Assembly (NCBI RefSeq): GCF_019457595.1
Contig: NZ_CP080419.1
Coordinates: 1,178,001 to 1,242,000 of the forward strand
Length of the DNA stretch: 64,000 bases
Direction: 5' to 3'
DNA from: Shewanella psychrotolerans
GTDB lineage: Bacteria > Pseudomonadota > Gammaproteobacteria > Enterobacterales > Shewanellaceae
Every line of letters begins with the position of its first letter. The first letter of the stretch is position 1. Of this stretch, positions 41,033-49,337 are shown in pieces. The notes beneath the pieces were generated by a model. It had not been told where the DNA came from. It did not search any database and saw only the letters and a list, made by a program, of their open reading frames with translations. The translations under genes and the position numbers were made by a program.

Positions 41033-41123
41033 CGCGCGGTGTTAAGCGGATGACTTAGCAGTTAGAGAGTTGCAGTCTTCATTGTTGAGGATGGCGAGTT
41101 TCAAACTGATGGATTTCATACAT

Positions 41124-41162
41124 TTTTGATGATGAAGTTATTTTTGTATTTCATCATCAAAA
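41124..41162. repeat. Perfect 13-bp inverted repeat between the sigma operon and the tricorn gene
   Basis: TTTTGATGATGAA and TTCATCATCAAAA are separated by 13 bp. No T-tract follows, so it is not a standard terminator. It may be a protein-binding site or a weak hairpin that ends the sigma operon. Confidence 0.7.
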
Positions 41163-41341
41163 CTTTTGGGTCTCTTTTATACTATTGTTCATTTCTCCCG
41201 TCGTTAGTGCCAATTTTTCCCCGTTATCCTTGTACACATTTGCTAATACTTCTTTGGCGATAAATTACTGTAGATTTATAAAAAGTTTGCTACCTTGTTG
41301 CCTTTAATAAGAATAATTTATTGCAACTCATTGAGCCAAAT

Positions 41342-44300
41342 ATGAAACTTAGCCACTTGTTTGCCAGCTGTGCTTTCGCACTAGGCACTTTAAATATAGC
41401 TTCAGCTCTTGCCGACCCAAGCATCGTTCCCCAAGAAATCAATAACCAAGGTTATTACCGCGCTCCAGCGATTCAAGACAACACCCTCGTTTTTACCGCC
41501 GAAGGCGACTTGTGGACTCAAGCACTGAATGATCCTTATGCCCGTCGCTTAACCAGTTTACCTGCTGAAGAGCTCGGTGCTGTTATCTCTAAAGATGGTA
41601 AATATGTAGCTTATGTAGCTGATTATGACGGTGCGAGTGAAGTTTACGTCATCCCAATTCAAGGCGGCGTCGCTAAGCGTGTAAGCTTTGAAAATAGTCG
41701 TGTGCGAGTTCAAGGCTGGACCGCTGATGGGCAAATTCTTTATGCCACCGACAATGCATTTGGTCCTGCCAATTATTGGGTATTACGCAGTATCGACCCG
41801 GCGAGTTTAACTACCACAGATTTACCTTTAGCCGATGCAATTGAAGGGGTGATCGATGATGCCGGTGAAAATCTATTTTTTACTCGGTTTGGATTGCAAA
41901 CCACGGGCGATAACGCAAAAGTTTACCGTGGTGGCGCAAAAGGCGAACTGTGGCGCTATAAATTAGGCAGCGATGAAGAAGCTATTGAGCTAACGGCTAA
42001 CCATCAAGGTTCCGTTCGTCAACCTATGCTGTCGAAAAAACGCCTGTACTTTGTTAGTGATGCAAGCGGTAACGACAATATCTGGTCGATGGATACTAAT
42101 GGTCATGACCTACGTCAGCATACTCAGTTCACCGAGTGGCAGGTTCGTGGCGCGCGAATCGATGCTGGTCGCATCGTATTCCAACAAGGTGCCGATATTA
42201 AGTTGTACGATATCGCATCTAACGAGACACAAACGCTCGATATTCATTTGACGTCTGATTTTGCTGAGCGTCGTGAACATTGGGTTAACCAACCAATGAA
42301 ATATGCCACTGATACGCAGTTTTCACCATCTGGTGACAAGGTGGTGATTACCGCTCGCAGCCATGTTGCGATTGCTGGAAGTGATGGTTCGCGGCTAGTT
42401 GAACTGGCATTGTCTGGTGACAATCGAGTCCGTAATGCGGTCATGAGCCCCGATAGTCAGTGGGTATATGGGATCAGTGATGCGTCTGGTGAACAAGAGA
42501 TCTGGCGTTATGCTGCTGATGGCAGCAATCAAGCTAAGCAATTAACAAAAGATGGTAATAGCTTACGTATGGGGCTGCATTTGTCGCCTAATGGCCGCTA
42601 TATCGCCCATGATGATTATGAGGGTAACTTGTGGTTACTTGACCTAAAAAAGGGCAACAATAGTAAGATCATCACAAATGGCCAAGGTCTAGGGCCATAT
42701 AGCGACGTGGTTTGGTCTAATGACAGTCAATTGATTGCGGTAACTAAAGATGAGCAGGGTAAATTACGTCCTCAAGTGGTTTTATACTCATTAGCTGCTG
42801 GCAAAGCGCAAAGTTTAACTAGCGATAAATATGAGTCATTTTCGCCAACATTTAGTGATGACGGCAAATGGCTTTACTTTATCTCTAACCGCTCATTTAA
42901 CGCCACACCGACTTCTCCTTGGGGAGATCGCAATCTTGGGCCCGTATTTGATAATCGCGGACAAGTATTTGCGTTAGCACTGACGCAATCGGCTGAATTT
43001 CCTTTTAGTAAACCGACAGAATTAACCCGTAAGAGTGATCAAGGGGATGATGACAAGAGTGATGATACAAAAGAGGTGACTGTTGACTGGGATGGTCTCA
43101 ATCAGCGCCTATGGCAAGTGCCGATAGCATCGGGTAATTACAGCGATCTGCAAGTGACATCAAAAGGACTTTACTTATTGTCTCATTCGGCAACTGCTGG
43201 CATTAACCCGTCGCTAAAATGGATTAAATTTGATTCACTAAATCCTAAAATCGACACGTTTGCCGATGATGTTCAAGCCTATGGACTCTCAGCCGATGAC
43301 AGTAAACTGTTTATCCGCAGAGCCAGTAACAATGGACAGGAGATGTTGATTGTTGATGCTGGAGAGTCGCTGCCCAAAGATGTGAGCCAGGCGCGAGTGC
43401 AAACAGAACAATGGCAGTTGGCGATTTCACCACAGCAAGAGTGGCAGCAGATGTTTGAAGATGCTTGGTTGATGCACCGAGATTCTTTCTTCGATAAAAA
43501 TATGCGTGGATTGGATTGGAACGCAACTAAAGCTAAGTATCAGCCGTTGTTAGCGCGATTAACGGATCGTCACGAGCTAAATGACATTTTCAAACAGATG
43601 ATGGGTGAGCTCGATTCGCTTCATTCTCAGGTGCGTGGTGGCGATTTTCCCGTCGACAATGACACGCCCAAAGGGGCTAATCTGGGAGGGCGATTAGAGC
43701 AGACCAAGCAGGGGGTTCGTATTGCTCATATTTATCAAAATGATGCCGAGTTACCCAGTCATGCTTCTCCGCTTGGCCGAGTCGATGTCGATGCTGTTGT
43801 TGGTGATATTATTGTCGCGATAAATGGCAAGCCGGTTAACTCGGTCGCAGATGTTGCGCATTACTTACGTAATCAAACTCAGAAGCAGGTGCTGCTGACA
43901 TTAAAACGTAAACAGCAAACGATAAAAACCATCGTCGTACCAATATCAAATAGCACTAATGCTAAGTTACGTTATTTAGATTGGGTTAATCATAACGCCC
44001 AAGAAGTTAGCGAAGATAGCAAGGGCGATATTGGCTATCTGCATCTCTATGCCATGGGCTCTGGCGACATCGCAAGTTTTGCTCGTGAGTTTTATGCCAA
44101 CATCGATAAGAAGGGGTTGATTATCGATGTGCGCCGAAATCGCGGTGGGAATATCGATAGTTGGATCATCGAAAAACTATTGCGCCGCACTTGGATGTTC
44201 TGGAAGCCAACTCAAGGTACGCCTAACACGAATATGCAGCAAACGTTCCGTGGTCACATTGTCGTGTTGACCGATCAGCTGACCTATTCTGATGGTGAAA

Positions 44301-44644
44301 CTTTCTCTGCGGGGATTAAGGCTCTTGGGATTGCGCCATTAATTGGCAAACAGACCGCGGGTGCTGGCGTGTGGTTGTCTGGCCGTAATTCGTTGACAGA
44401 TAAAGGTATGGCGCGTGTTGCTGAGTATCCGCAGTATGCAATGGATGGCCGATGGATAGTGGAAGGTCGGGGTATTAGCCCTGATATTGAGGTGGACAAC
44501 TTACCACTAGCCACATTCAAGGGTAACGATGCACAGTTACAAAAGGCGATTAGCTACTTGAAACAAGAGTTAGTTGAGCAGCCGATAAATCCACTGCAGG
44601 CTGAACCTATGCCTGTTTCTGGGATGGCGCAAGATATTAAATAG
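41342..44644 (+). CDS. Tricorn-like S41 protease with beta-propellers and PDZ domain
   Basis: This is a 1100-residue exported protein. The start at 41342 gives a signal peptide ending ASALA; a TTG 21 nt earlier only adds a non-signal-like stub. Residues ~40-640 contain WD/PD40-type repeats (DGKYVAYVADYDGASEVYVIPIQGG, DGKWLYFISNRSF). A helical C1 region follows, then a PDZ domain (~770-860, VGDIIVAINGKPVNSVADV) and an S41 protease domain with the nucleophile in TYSDGETFSAG (Ser ~982) and a His at ~761 in LDSLHSQV. This is the architecture of archaeal tricorn peptidases. It probably degrades peptides in the periplasm. Confidence 0.92.
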   Translation: MKLSHLFASCAFALGTLNIASALADPSIVPQEINNQGYYRAPAIQDNTLVFTAEGDLWTQALNDPYARRLTSLPAEELGAVISKDGKYVAYVADYDGASEVYVIPIQGGVAKRVSFENSRVRVQGWTADGQILYATDNAFGPANYWVLRSIDPASLTTTDLPLADAIEGVIDDAGENLFFTRFGLQTTGDNAKVYRGGAKGELWRYKLGSDEEAIELTANHQGSVRQPMLSKKRLYFVSDASGNDNIWSMDTNGHDLRQHTQFTEWQVRGARIDAGRIVFQQGADIKLYDIASNETQTLDIHLTSDFAERREHWVNQPMKYATDTQFSPSGDKVVITARSHVAIAGSDGSRLVELALSGDNRVRNAVMSPDSQWVYGISDASGEQEIWRYAADGSNQAKQLTKDGNSLRMGLHLSPNGRYIAHDDYEGNLWLLDLKKGNNSKIITNGQGLGPYSDVVWSNDSQLIAVTKDEQGKLRPQVVLYSLAAGKAQSLTSDKYESFSPTFSDDGKWLYFISNRSFNATPTSPWGDRNLGPVFDNRGQVFALALTQSAEFPFSKPTELTRKSDQGDDDKSDDTKEVTVDWDGLNQRLWQVPIASGNYSDLQVTSKGLYLLSHSATAGINPSLKWIKFDSLNPKIDTFADDVQAYGLSADDSKLFIRRASNNGQEMLIVDAGESLPKDVSQARVQTEQWQLAISPQQEWQQMFEDAWLMHRDSFFDKNMRGLDWNATKAKYQPLLARLTDRHELNDIFKQMMGELDSLHSQVRGGDFPVDNDTPKGANLGGRLEQTKQGVRIAHIYQNDAELPSHASPLGRVDVDAVVGDIIVAINGKPVNSVADVAHYLRNQTQKQVLLTLKRKQQTIKTIVVPISNSTNAKLRYLDWVNHNAQEVSEDSKGDIGYLHLYAMGSGDIASFAREFYANIDKKGLIIDVRRNRGGNIDSWIIEKLLRRTWMFWKPTQGTPNTNMQQTFRGHIVVLTDQLTYSDGETFSAGIKALGIAPLIGKQTAGAGVWLSGRNSLTDKGMARVAEYPQYAMDGRWIVEGRGISPDIEVDNLPLATFKGNDAQLQKAISYLKQELVEQPINPLQAEPMPVSGMAQDIK

Positions 44645-44676
44645 CGTTTTATACTTTGCTGTGTAATCTCTTTTTA

Positions 44677-44721
44677 GGAGACTATCGACCAAGCAGTTCC
44701 CAGGTTGATAGTCTCCGTTTT
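44677..44721 (+). terminator. Terminator after the tricorn-like gene
   Basis: GGAGACTATC and GATAGTCTCC form a perfect 10-bp stem with an extra ACC/GGT pair inside, followed by GTTTTAATT. Confidence 0.82.
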
Positions 44722-44798
44722 AATTGCTGTTTATCACTCGAATCTATATATCCCTAATCAGGATGATGAGATGATTTATCGAATCTGCTTTGGTCAAG

Positions 44799-44963
44799 GT
44801 GAATGTCTTTAATGCACGACTCTATGGATATTAGGAGGTAGAGTAATACATGGCCCGGTTACCGAGGATGCTAGCACCGAGGAGCAATTAAATACCTTGC
44901 CTCATCAGCGCTAACCTTTAGTGCTAAATCGTCGCTGAGCGATCACCTCTTTATACTGATTGG
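44799..44963 (+). repeat. Dispersed MITE-like repeat with intact right end
   Basis: It matches 37045-37200 from GTGAATGTCTTTAATG onward and ends TTTATACTGATTGG followed by TA. The right module with the GCGCTAA and TCGCTGAGCGA hairpins is the same as at 38211. The left terminus could not be placed; CCCTAATCAGGATGA near 44753 might be a decayed end. Confidence 0.82.
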
Positions 44964-45036
44964 TATTAGCTAACAATCTATTTATTATCTATAGCTAGTG
45001 GTTATTGAACATAGCAAACAGATGCTTAGTTCGACA

Positions 45037-45603
45037 TCAGATCAGCTTGTTATCAGTCGGGATTGTCGCAGATGAGTTGTGCATATCTATTTGTACGTCG
45101 CTAGATAACGAATTAGCGATAAAACAGTTATTGTGTGCGATATGATGCATCTTCGCCAAACGCGCTTCGCTTACGGTGTCACATGACTTAAATGAGACTT
45201 GTGGTGCCATCGTAATGTGAGTAATAGCGATACGGTTATCCCTGTTTTTACCAAGCTTTGCCGTGGTGTTATCGCTGTAGCTAATGACTTCAAGACGCAT
45301 TTTTCTCGCTACGGTGAGAAAACTTAGCATATGGCAGGCGCTGATAGCGGCTAACAAACTCTCCTCTGGATTTATTTTATCTTGCGATCCCATATATTGT
45401 GGCGCGGCTGAAGCTTTAATGATTTGGCCACTGCCAAATTCGATGATGTGATCTTGACTCTGTGCTTCTTCAGCGTTCCTAATCCACGCTAATTTAAGAG
45501 AGAATGATTGATGTAAATCCCCCCGATTTTCGCGATGCGCTATTGGATTAGACTGTGTGGTAACGTGTTGTGGGTTAGAGGAATGAGTAAAAAGTGATGG
45601 CAT
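45037..45603 (-). CDS. OsmC-family protein
   Basis: This 188-residue protein belongs to the OsmC/Ohr fold. The two family cysteines are in SAISACHMLSFL-like AAISACHMLSFLTVA and in HHIAHNNCFIANSLSSDVQ. PQYMGSQDKINPEESLLAA precedes the first. The first ~30 residues look like an extension. It probably reduces hydroperoxides or related electrophiles. GAGGCG lies 5 nt before the ATG. Confidence 0.85.
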   Translation of the reverse strand: MPSLFTHSSNPQHVTTQSNPIAHRENRGDLHQSFSLKLAWIRNAEEAQSQDHIIEFGSGQIIKASAAPQYMGSQDKINPEESLLAAISACHMLSFLTVARKMRLEVISYSDNTTAKLGKNRDNRIAITHITMAPQVSFKSCDTVSEARLAKMHHIAHNNCFIANSLSSDVQIDMHNSSATIPTDNKLI

Positions 45604-45982
45604 TCTAGCGCCTCATGTTCGGTTCTTTATGCTAGTTTACCAACTCGTGAGTGAATAATAACTCACCTTGTGATTGAAAATTGGGCGTAGTTAGTGATGC
45701 TACAAACCTTTTTATGATGTTGCATAAATCCAGTTATGATTAATTTTTGTTTAGTTTGACTGAATTATCGGCATCGCAGCGAGTTTGTTGGGATTATCTA
45801 AACAAACTCCCTTGCTTTTAAGGTGTATCAAGGGTACATATTAATAGAACACTGAATGGATATTTACTTGGTTTTGACCCATGCTTAATAAGCGTCAAAT
45901 GAAAAAAAAGCGTATTAGTCTCTTGTTTTTTCTTCTATCTGCCCCAAGTTCATTATTGAAGTAATTCTTAAAAGGAAAACCT
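45604..45982. other. Gene-free stretch upstream of the hibernation factor
   Basis: No coding frame, RNA gene or clear repeat is visible in these 379 bp. It must contain the divergent promoters of the OsmC-family gene and hpf. Confidence 0.4.
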
Positions 45983-46339
45983 ATGAAAATAAATCTTTCT
46001 GGTCACCACGTTGATATTACTGATTCAATAAAAGAGCACGTGAATCAAAAGTTTTCCAAGATCGCCACACATTTTCCAACCCTAATTTCACTCGACATTA
46101 TCATTTCAAAAGAGCACGGGGAGTATCAAGTCGAGCTGAGAACCAATTACGAAGGTAGCCGAATCTCTGCATCAGGTACTGGTGATGTTATGTATCCGGC
46201 TATTGCGACTGCAGCCAAGAAGCTTGATGCGGCGCTTAAGCACAGAAAAGGTCATTTAAAAGCCGATCTCCATGAGAAGCCTGTGAGTACCACTCCAGAA
46301 ATCGCTCATGAGATCATCCAAGAGATGAAACTGTTATAG
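45983..46339 (+). CDS. Ribosome hibernation promoting factor (HPF/YfiA family)
   Basis: This 118-residue protein starts MKINLSGHHVDITDSIKEHVNQKFSKI, the beta-alpha-beta-beta-beta-alpha fold that occupies the ribosomal A and P sites. The length and short C-terminal tail (KPVSTTPEIAHEIIQEMKLL) place it with short HPF or RaiA types rather than long HPF. RaiA-like and HPF-like roles (monomer block against 100S dimers) cannot be told apart here. AAAAGGAAAACCT precedes the ATG. Confidence 0.92.
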   Translation: MKINLSGHHVDITDSIKEHVNQKFSKIATHFPTLISLDIIISKEHGEYQVELRTNYEGSRISASGTGDVMYPAIATAAKKLDAALKHRKGHLKADLHEKPVSTTPEIAHEIIQEMKLL

Positions 46340-46418
46340 TATGATTAGATAAAAAATCTGCTTAAAAGGTTAATGCCGATCGTTTAAGAGCACTTGAACG
46401 AGCTTGCAGATGAAAGAT

Positions 46419-46450
46419 AATCCCTACCAGTATTCTGGTGGGGATTTTTT
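46419..46450 (+). terminator. Terminator after hpf
   Basis: ATCCC-T-ACCAG pairs with CTGGT-G-GGGAT around TATT and runs into TTTTTT. Confidence 0.88.
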
Positions 46451-46655
46451 ATATTTGCTCAACAGCCTGAATGAGCCTAATGAATGCTAATGCGCAAATT
46501 TTTTTACTTATTTTTTATCTTCTCCTTGGTGTGCAACTGAGTAAATCACATTGCGAATTTGCTGATATGGGGCCAAGAACGTTTATGATGAGGCTATAGA
46601 TAAGCATGTTTTCAATGATGTGATCGCTATGGCAATTGCTAACGTACCTATTGGT

Positions 46656-46886
46656 ATGAATACTATTAGCTCAAAAAACTTTAGCCCCAAAAAGTTGCTT
46701 CAGAGTAAGTGGAGCAAAGTTATTCCTATCAATAAAGAGAAGCATTTTACTGTAGTCGAAGTTGAATTTGATGAGCAGAATAATGTAGTCCTTTGCATTA
46801 TTGAGGCGGTGATCAATCGTAACCAATATTCAATCGATTGGCGAAGCTTACGAGACAGCAATATCTGGCGGATCGGCTGGCGATAA
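46656..46886 (+). CDS. Trp-rich small protein (TIGR02450-type)
   Basis: This 76-residue protein has a core, FSPKKLLQSKWSKVIPINKEKHFTVVEVEFDEQ through SIDWRSLRDSNIWRIGWR, that matches a family of short tryptophan-rich proteins common in marine gammaproteobacteria and of unknown function. The ATG at 46656 best fits the family start; in-frame GTG 46620 and ATG 46629 would add a poorly conserved-looking leader, and none has a strong ribosome site. Confidence 0.75.
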   Translation: MNTISSKNFSPKKLLQSKWSKVIPINKEKHFTVVEVEFDEQNNVVLCIIEAVINRNQYSIDWRSLRDSNIWRIGWR

Positions 46887-46967
46887 GCTGTGCTGGCATT
46901 AATTTACGTGACCGAAATATCGGTTGAATCTGTTTTAGCTATTACCATAATCGGTTGCCAATAATTT

Positions 46968-47040
46968 AAATTGCACGCAATTTAGTTGTGTAATTCATAT
47001 TTTGTGGTATAAATAGGGGTAATTAAGTTGTGTGCAACTT
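46968..47040 (+). promoter_or_regulatory. ohr promoter with two copies of a MarR/OhrR-type operator
   Basis: AAATTGCACGCAATTT (46968-46983) and AAGTTGTGTGCAACTT (47025-47040) are two versions of one 16-bp palindrome, consensus AARTTGYRYGCAAYTT. Between them are a -35-like TTGTGT (46986-46991) and -10 TATAAA (47008-47013), 16 bp apart. The first operator touches the -35, the second covers the start of the transcript. This layout suits an OhrR-type repressor that lets go on organic peroxide stress. Confidence 0.8.
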
Positions 47041-47073
47041 TTATTATTCATTTTTATTATGTTGGAGAATGCT

Positions 47074-47496
47074 ATGAAATCACTTTATCAAACAACAGCG
47101 ACAGCGAGTGCAGGACGTAACGGCCAAGTGTCAACAGATGATGGAAAGCTATCGGTAATGCTGAGCTATCCTAAAGAGATGGGCGGCAGTGGCGAAGCGA
47201 CTAACCCTGAACAGCTTTTTGCTGCTGGATATAGCGCCTGTTTTTCAAATGCGATTTTGCATGTAGCCAGAGAAGCAAAAGTGGCGTTAACGACTGCACC
47301 AGTAACCGCGACAGTAGGGATTGGCGTTCGTGCAGAAGGCGGGTTTGCATTAACGGTAGCATTAAGTGTGGCGTTAGAGCTGCCTCAGGAACAAGCGATC
47401 GAGTTAGTTAAGAGCGCGCATCAAGTGTGCCCATATTCAAACGCTGTACGTAATAACATTGATGTTAGCCTGACTGTAAACAATCAAGTTATCTAA
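47074..47496 (+). CDS. ohr: Organic hydroperoxide resistance protein Ohr
   Basis: This 140-residue thiol peroxidase reduces organic and fatty-acid hydroperoxides with lipoyl partners. The start at 47074 (MKSLYQTTATASAGRNGQV) follows TTGGAGAATGCT; an upstream in-frame GTG start would lack family similarity. The catalytic cysteines are in FAAGYSACFSNAI and HQVCPYSNAVRNN, and the conserved Arg is near the start. doxX follows 35 nt later with its own ribosome site, so the two are probably co-regulated. Confidence 0.95.
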   Translation: MKSLYQTTATASAGRNGQVSTDDGKLSVMLSYPKEMGGSGEATNPEQLFAAGYSACFSNAILHVAREAKVALTTAPVTATVGIGVRAEGGFALTVALSVALELPQEQAIELVKSAHQVCPYSNAVRNNIDVSLTVNNQVI

Positions 47497-47531
47497 GCTA
47501 ACTCGTTAATCATAAGATCATATTTTGGAGA

Positions 47532-47933
47532 ATGAGCTTGAATCAGAACATCGCGCCAGTGTTTATAACGATAGGACGAGTGTTACTTGCTTTATACTTT
47601 TTGTTACCGGGTGTAATGAAGTTTGTAAGCTGGGATATGCATGTCGCTTTAATGGAAAAGCACAATATGATTATGATCCCTGTGTTGTTAGCTGCTGCTG
47701 GAGTATTTCAGATCGCAGCGGCTATCGCACTGATCCTCAATCGATATACTTATATCGTGTCATTGTTGCTGGCCGCACTCGTTCTTGTCATTAACTTTAG
47801 CTTGCATGATTTTTGGAACTTCAGTGGCGTTGAAGGCGCCCATGAAATGCAAAATTTTGTCAAAAATCTAGGTATTTTAGCTGGGTTACTGGTGTTAGCT
47901 GGACATAGTGGCAGCAAATCGGATACCGAGTAG
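47532..47933 (+). CDS. DoxX-family membrane protein
   Basis: This is a 133-residue four-helix membrane protein. VFITIGRVLLALYFLLPGVMKFVSW is the typical first segment, followed by VLLAAAGVFQIAAAIALIL and LLLAALVLVINFSLHDFW. TTGGAG precedes the ATG. DoxX proteins have been linked to redox stress complexes and quinone systems; the position downstream of ohr fits a peroxide-stress role, by inference. Confidence 0.88.
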   Translation: MSLNQNIAPVFITIGRVLLALYFLLPGVMKFVSWDMHVALMEKHNMIMIPVLLAAAGVFQIAAAIALILNRYTYIVSLLLAALVLVINFSLHDFWNFSGVEGAHEMQNFVKNLGILAGLLVLAGHSGSKSDTE

Positions 47934-47971
47934 CTTTTGAGCTACCAATAGCGATATTTTCTCACTTAACC

Positions 47972-48004
47972 AAGCCCCTTTAGCAAGTGCTATAAGGGGC
48001 TTTT
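47972..48004. terminator. Bidirectional terminator between doxX and the LysR gene
   Basis: AAGCCCCTT(TA) and (TA)TAAGGGGCTT form an ~11-bp stem between two convergent genes, with TTTT on the plus side. It overlaps the final bases of the LysR gene. Confidence 0.85.
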
Positions 48005-48944
48005 ATAATTTATGTTTGCTCAGCTCTGCCAGCAACATTTGACGACCATCGCTCTCCACATGAGTTAAAAATGCCTGTGCGATCGCTGATGGACGCTTTG
48101 ACTTTAGCCATAGAAAATACCAGTTAGAATTAATTGGTAGCTCTTTTACCTTCAGTTGAGCCAATCCTGTATTTCCCCCAAATGCTAAAGTATGTGCCGA
48201 TAGAATACTCACTCCTAAGCCCGACATCACCGAGTGTTTAATCGCTTCATTGCTCTCTATAGTCATTTTTACATTTAGTTTAACACCTTGCTTTTCGATG
48301 AAGTTTTCAATCGCCAAACGGGTGCCAGAACCATTTTCACGCATCAGAAACGGTGCATTGCATAGCTCAGCTAAAGACACACCATCTTGCTGGACTAATG
48401 GGTGGTTTTCATTGGCAATGGCAACCAGTGGATTATTGAAAAACTCTATACTGTCGGTATTAATATCTCCAGGTGGGTGGCTAAACACATAGAAATCATC
48501 GATACCTTGTTTCAGTCGCTCAATGATCTGCTGGCGATTGCCTACATTGAGTTGCACTGCCACATTAGGGTAGCGTTCGCAAAAAGGGCCAAGCAGGTGA
48601 GGAATAAAGTATTTTGAGGTGGTGACTACTGCAAGGCGTAAGGTTCCAGACTTGAGTTCCCCCATATCAGACAGTGCCATTTCAAGCTTAGAAAAACTGT
48701 CGAGTACCTCTGTGGCTGTTTTTACCACTTCCAGCCCTGCTTCGGTGAACACCACTTTTCTGCCAACGATGTTATACAAGGGCAAGCCAATGACATCGGC
48801 TAATTTTTTGAGCTGCATCGAGATAGTTGGTTGCGTTAAATGGAGTATCTCTGCTGCGCCGCCGACACTGCCACTATCATAGACGGCGAGTAGAATTTCC
48901 ATCTGTCTGAGCGTGCCAAGGTGTGCTTGTAATCTTAGCGACAT
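48003..48944 (-). CDS. LysR-family regulator, probable controller of the divergent sbtA-purEK operon
   Basis: This 313-residue protein has the winged helix at ~8-67 (QMEILLAVYDSGSVGGAAEILHLTQPTISMQLKKL) and a periplasmic-binding-like effector domain from ~95 (GTLRLAVVTTSKYFIPHLLGPF). It is close in style to CbbR/RbcR-type regulators of carbon fixation genes. GGGAGGTGG stands just before the ATG. It is transcribed away from the bicarbonate permease operon, and two palindromes lie between them, the usual LysR layout. Confidence 0.9.
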   Translation of the reverse strand: MSLRLQAHLGTLRQMEILLAVYDSGSVGGAAEILHLTQPTISMQLKKLADVIGLPLYNIVGRKVVFTEAGLEVVKTATEVLDSFSKLEMALSDMGELKSGTLRLAVVTTSKYFIPHLLGPFCERYPNVAVQLNVGNRQQIIERLKQGIDDFYVFSHPPGDINTDSIEFFNNPLVAIANENHPLVQQDGVSLAELCNAPFLMRENGSGTRLAIENFIEKQGVKLNVKMTIESNEAIKHSVMSGLGVSILSAHTLAFGGNTGLAQLKVKELPINSNWYFLWLKSKRPSAIAQAFLTHVESDGRQMLLAELSKHKL

Positions 48945-48969
48945 CGAATGCCACCTCCCGATATTTATG

Positions 48970-49014
48970 TATAGATTTTTATCTATATATAACCATAAAA
49001 ATATCTATTTTTAT
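48970..49014. promoter_or_regulatory. Two palindromic operators in the LysR/sbtA divergent region
   Basis: TATAGATTTTTATCTATA (48970-48987; 7-bp arms) and ATAAAAATATCTATTTTTAT (48995-49014; 9-bp arms) are perfect inverted repeats, their centres about 26 bp apart. They lie 26-70 bp upstream of the LysR start and 73-118 bp upstream of the first operon gene, the expected position for recognition and activation sites. Confidence 0.7.
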
Positions 49015-49087
49015 ATATGAATGTTTTTTGACAGAATCGCCCTATTGTTTTACGGCTTGGCTTACCCGCTTAATTAACGAGGGCATT

Positions 49088-49336
49088 ATGAAACGATTTA
49101 TGCGTGTTGCACTGCAAGATAAGCAATCTTTATTCAGTCTATTCACAGGCCTTGTCGTGACGCTTATCGGGGCAACGGCAATGTATCAGGGGCATAGCGG
49201 TGCGAGCTTAATGATGGTTGGCGCGAGTATTCTTTCTTTAGCAGGCTTATCTCTAGCCGCTAGTCTGCATAAGACTCAGCAAACCTTGAAATCTACCGCT
49301 AAATTGGCAAAACAGCTGAAAGTGAAGGAAGCCTAA
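49088..49336 (+). CDS. Small membrane protein at the head of the sbtA operon
   Basis: This 82-residue protein has two hydrophobic helices (~17-34 and ~39-58, SLFTGLVVTLIGATAMY and ASLMMVGASILSLAGLSLAA) and a basic amphipathic tail (KTQQTLKSTAKLAKQLKVKEA). The start at 49088 is preceded by GAGGGCATT; longer upstream readings are unlikely. It ends 1 nt before the permease gene. No family is recognised. It may be an accessory or regulatory subunit of the permease. Confidence 0.78.
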   Translation: MKRFMRVALQDKQSLFSLFTGLVVTLIGATAMYQGHSGASLMMVGASILSLAGLSLAASLHKTQQTLKSTAKLAKQLKVKEA

Positions 49337-49337
49337 A

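Noticed and set aside
47525-47794. Alternative frame of 89 codons overlapping doxX
   Set aside because: The frame at 47532 gives a clear four-helix DoxX protein with a ribosome site; this one is Cys-rich and not family-like.
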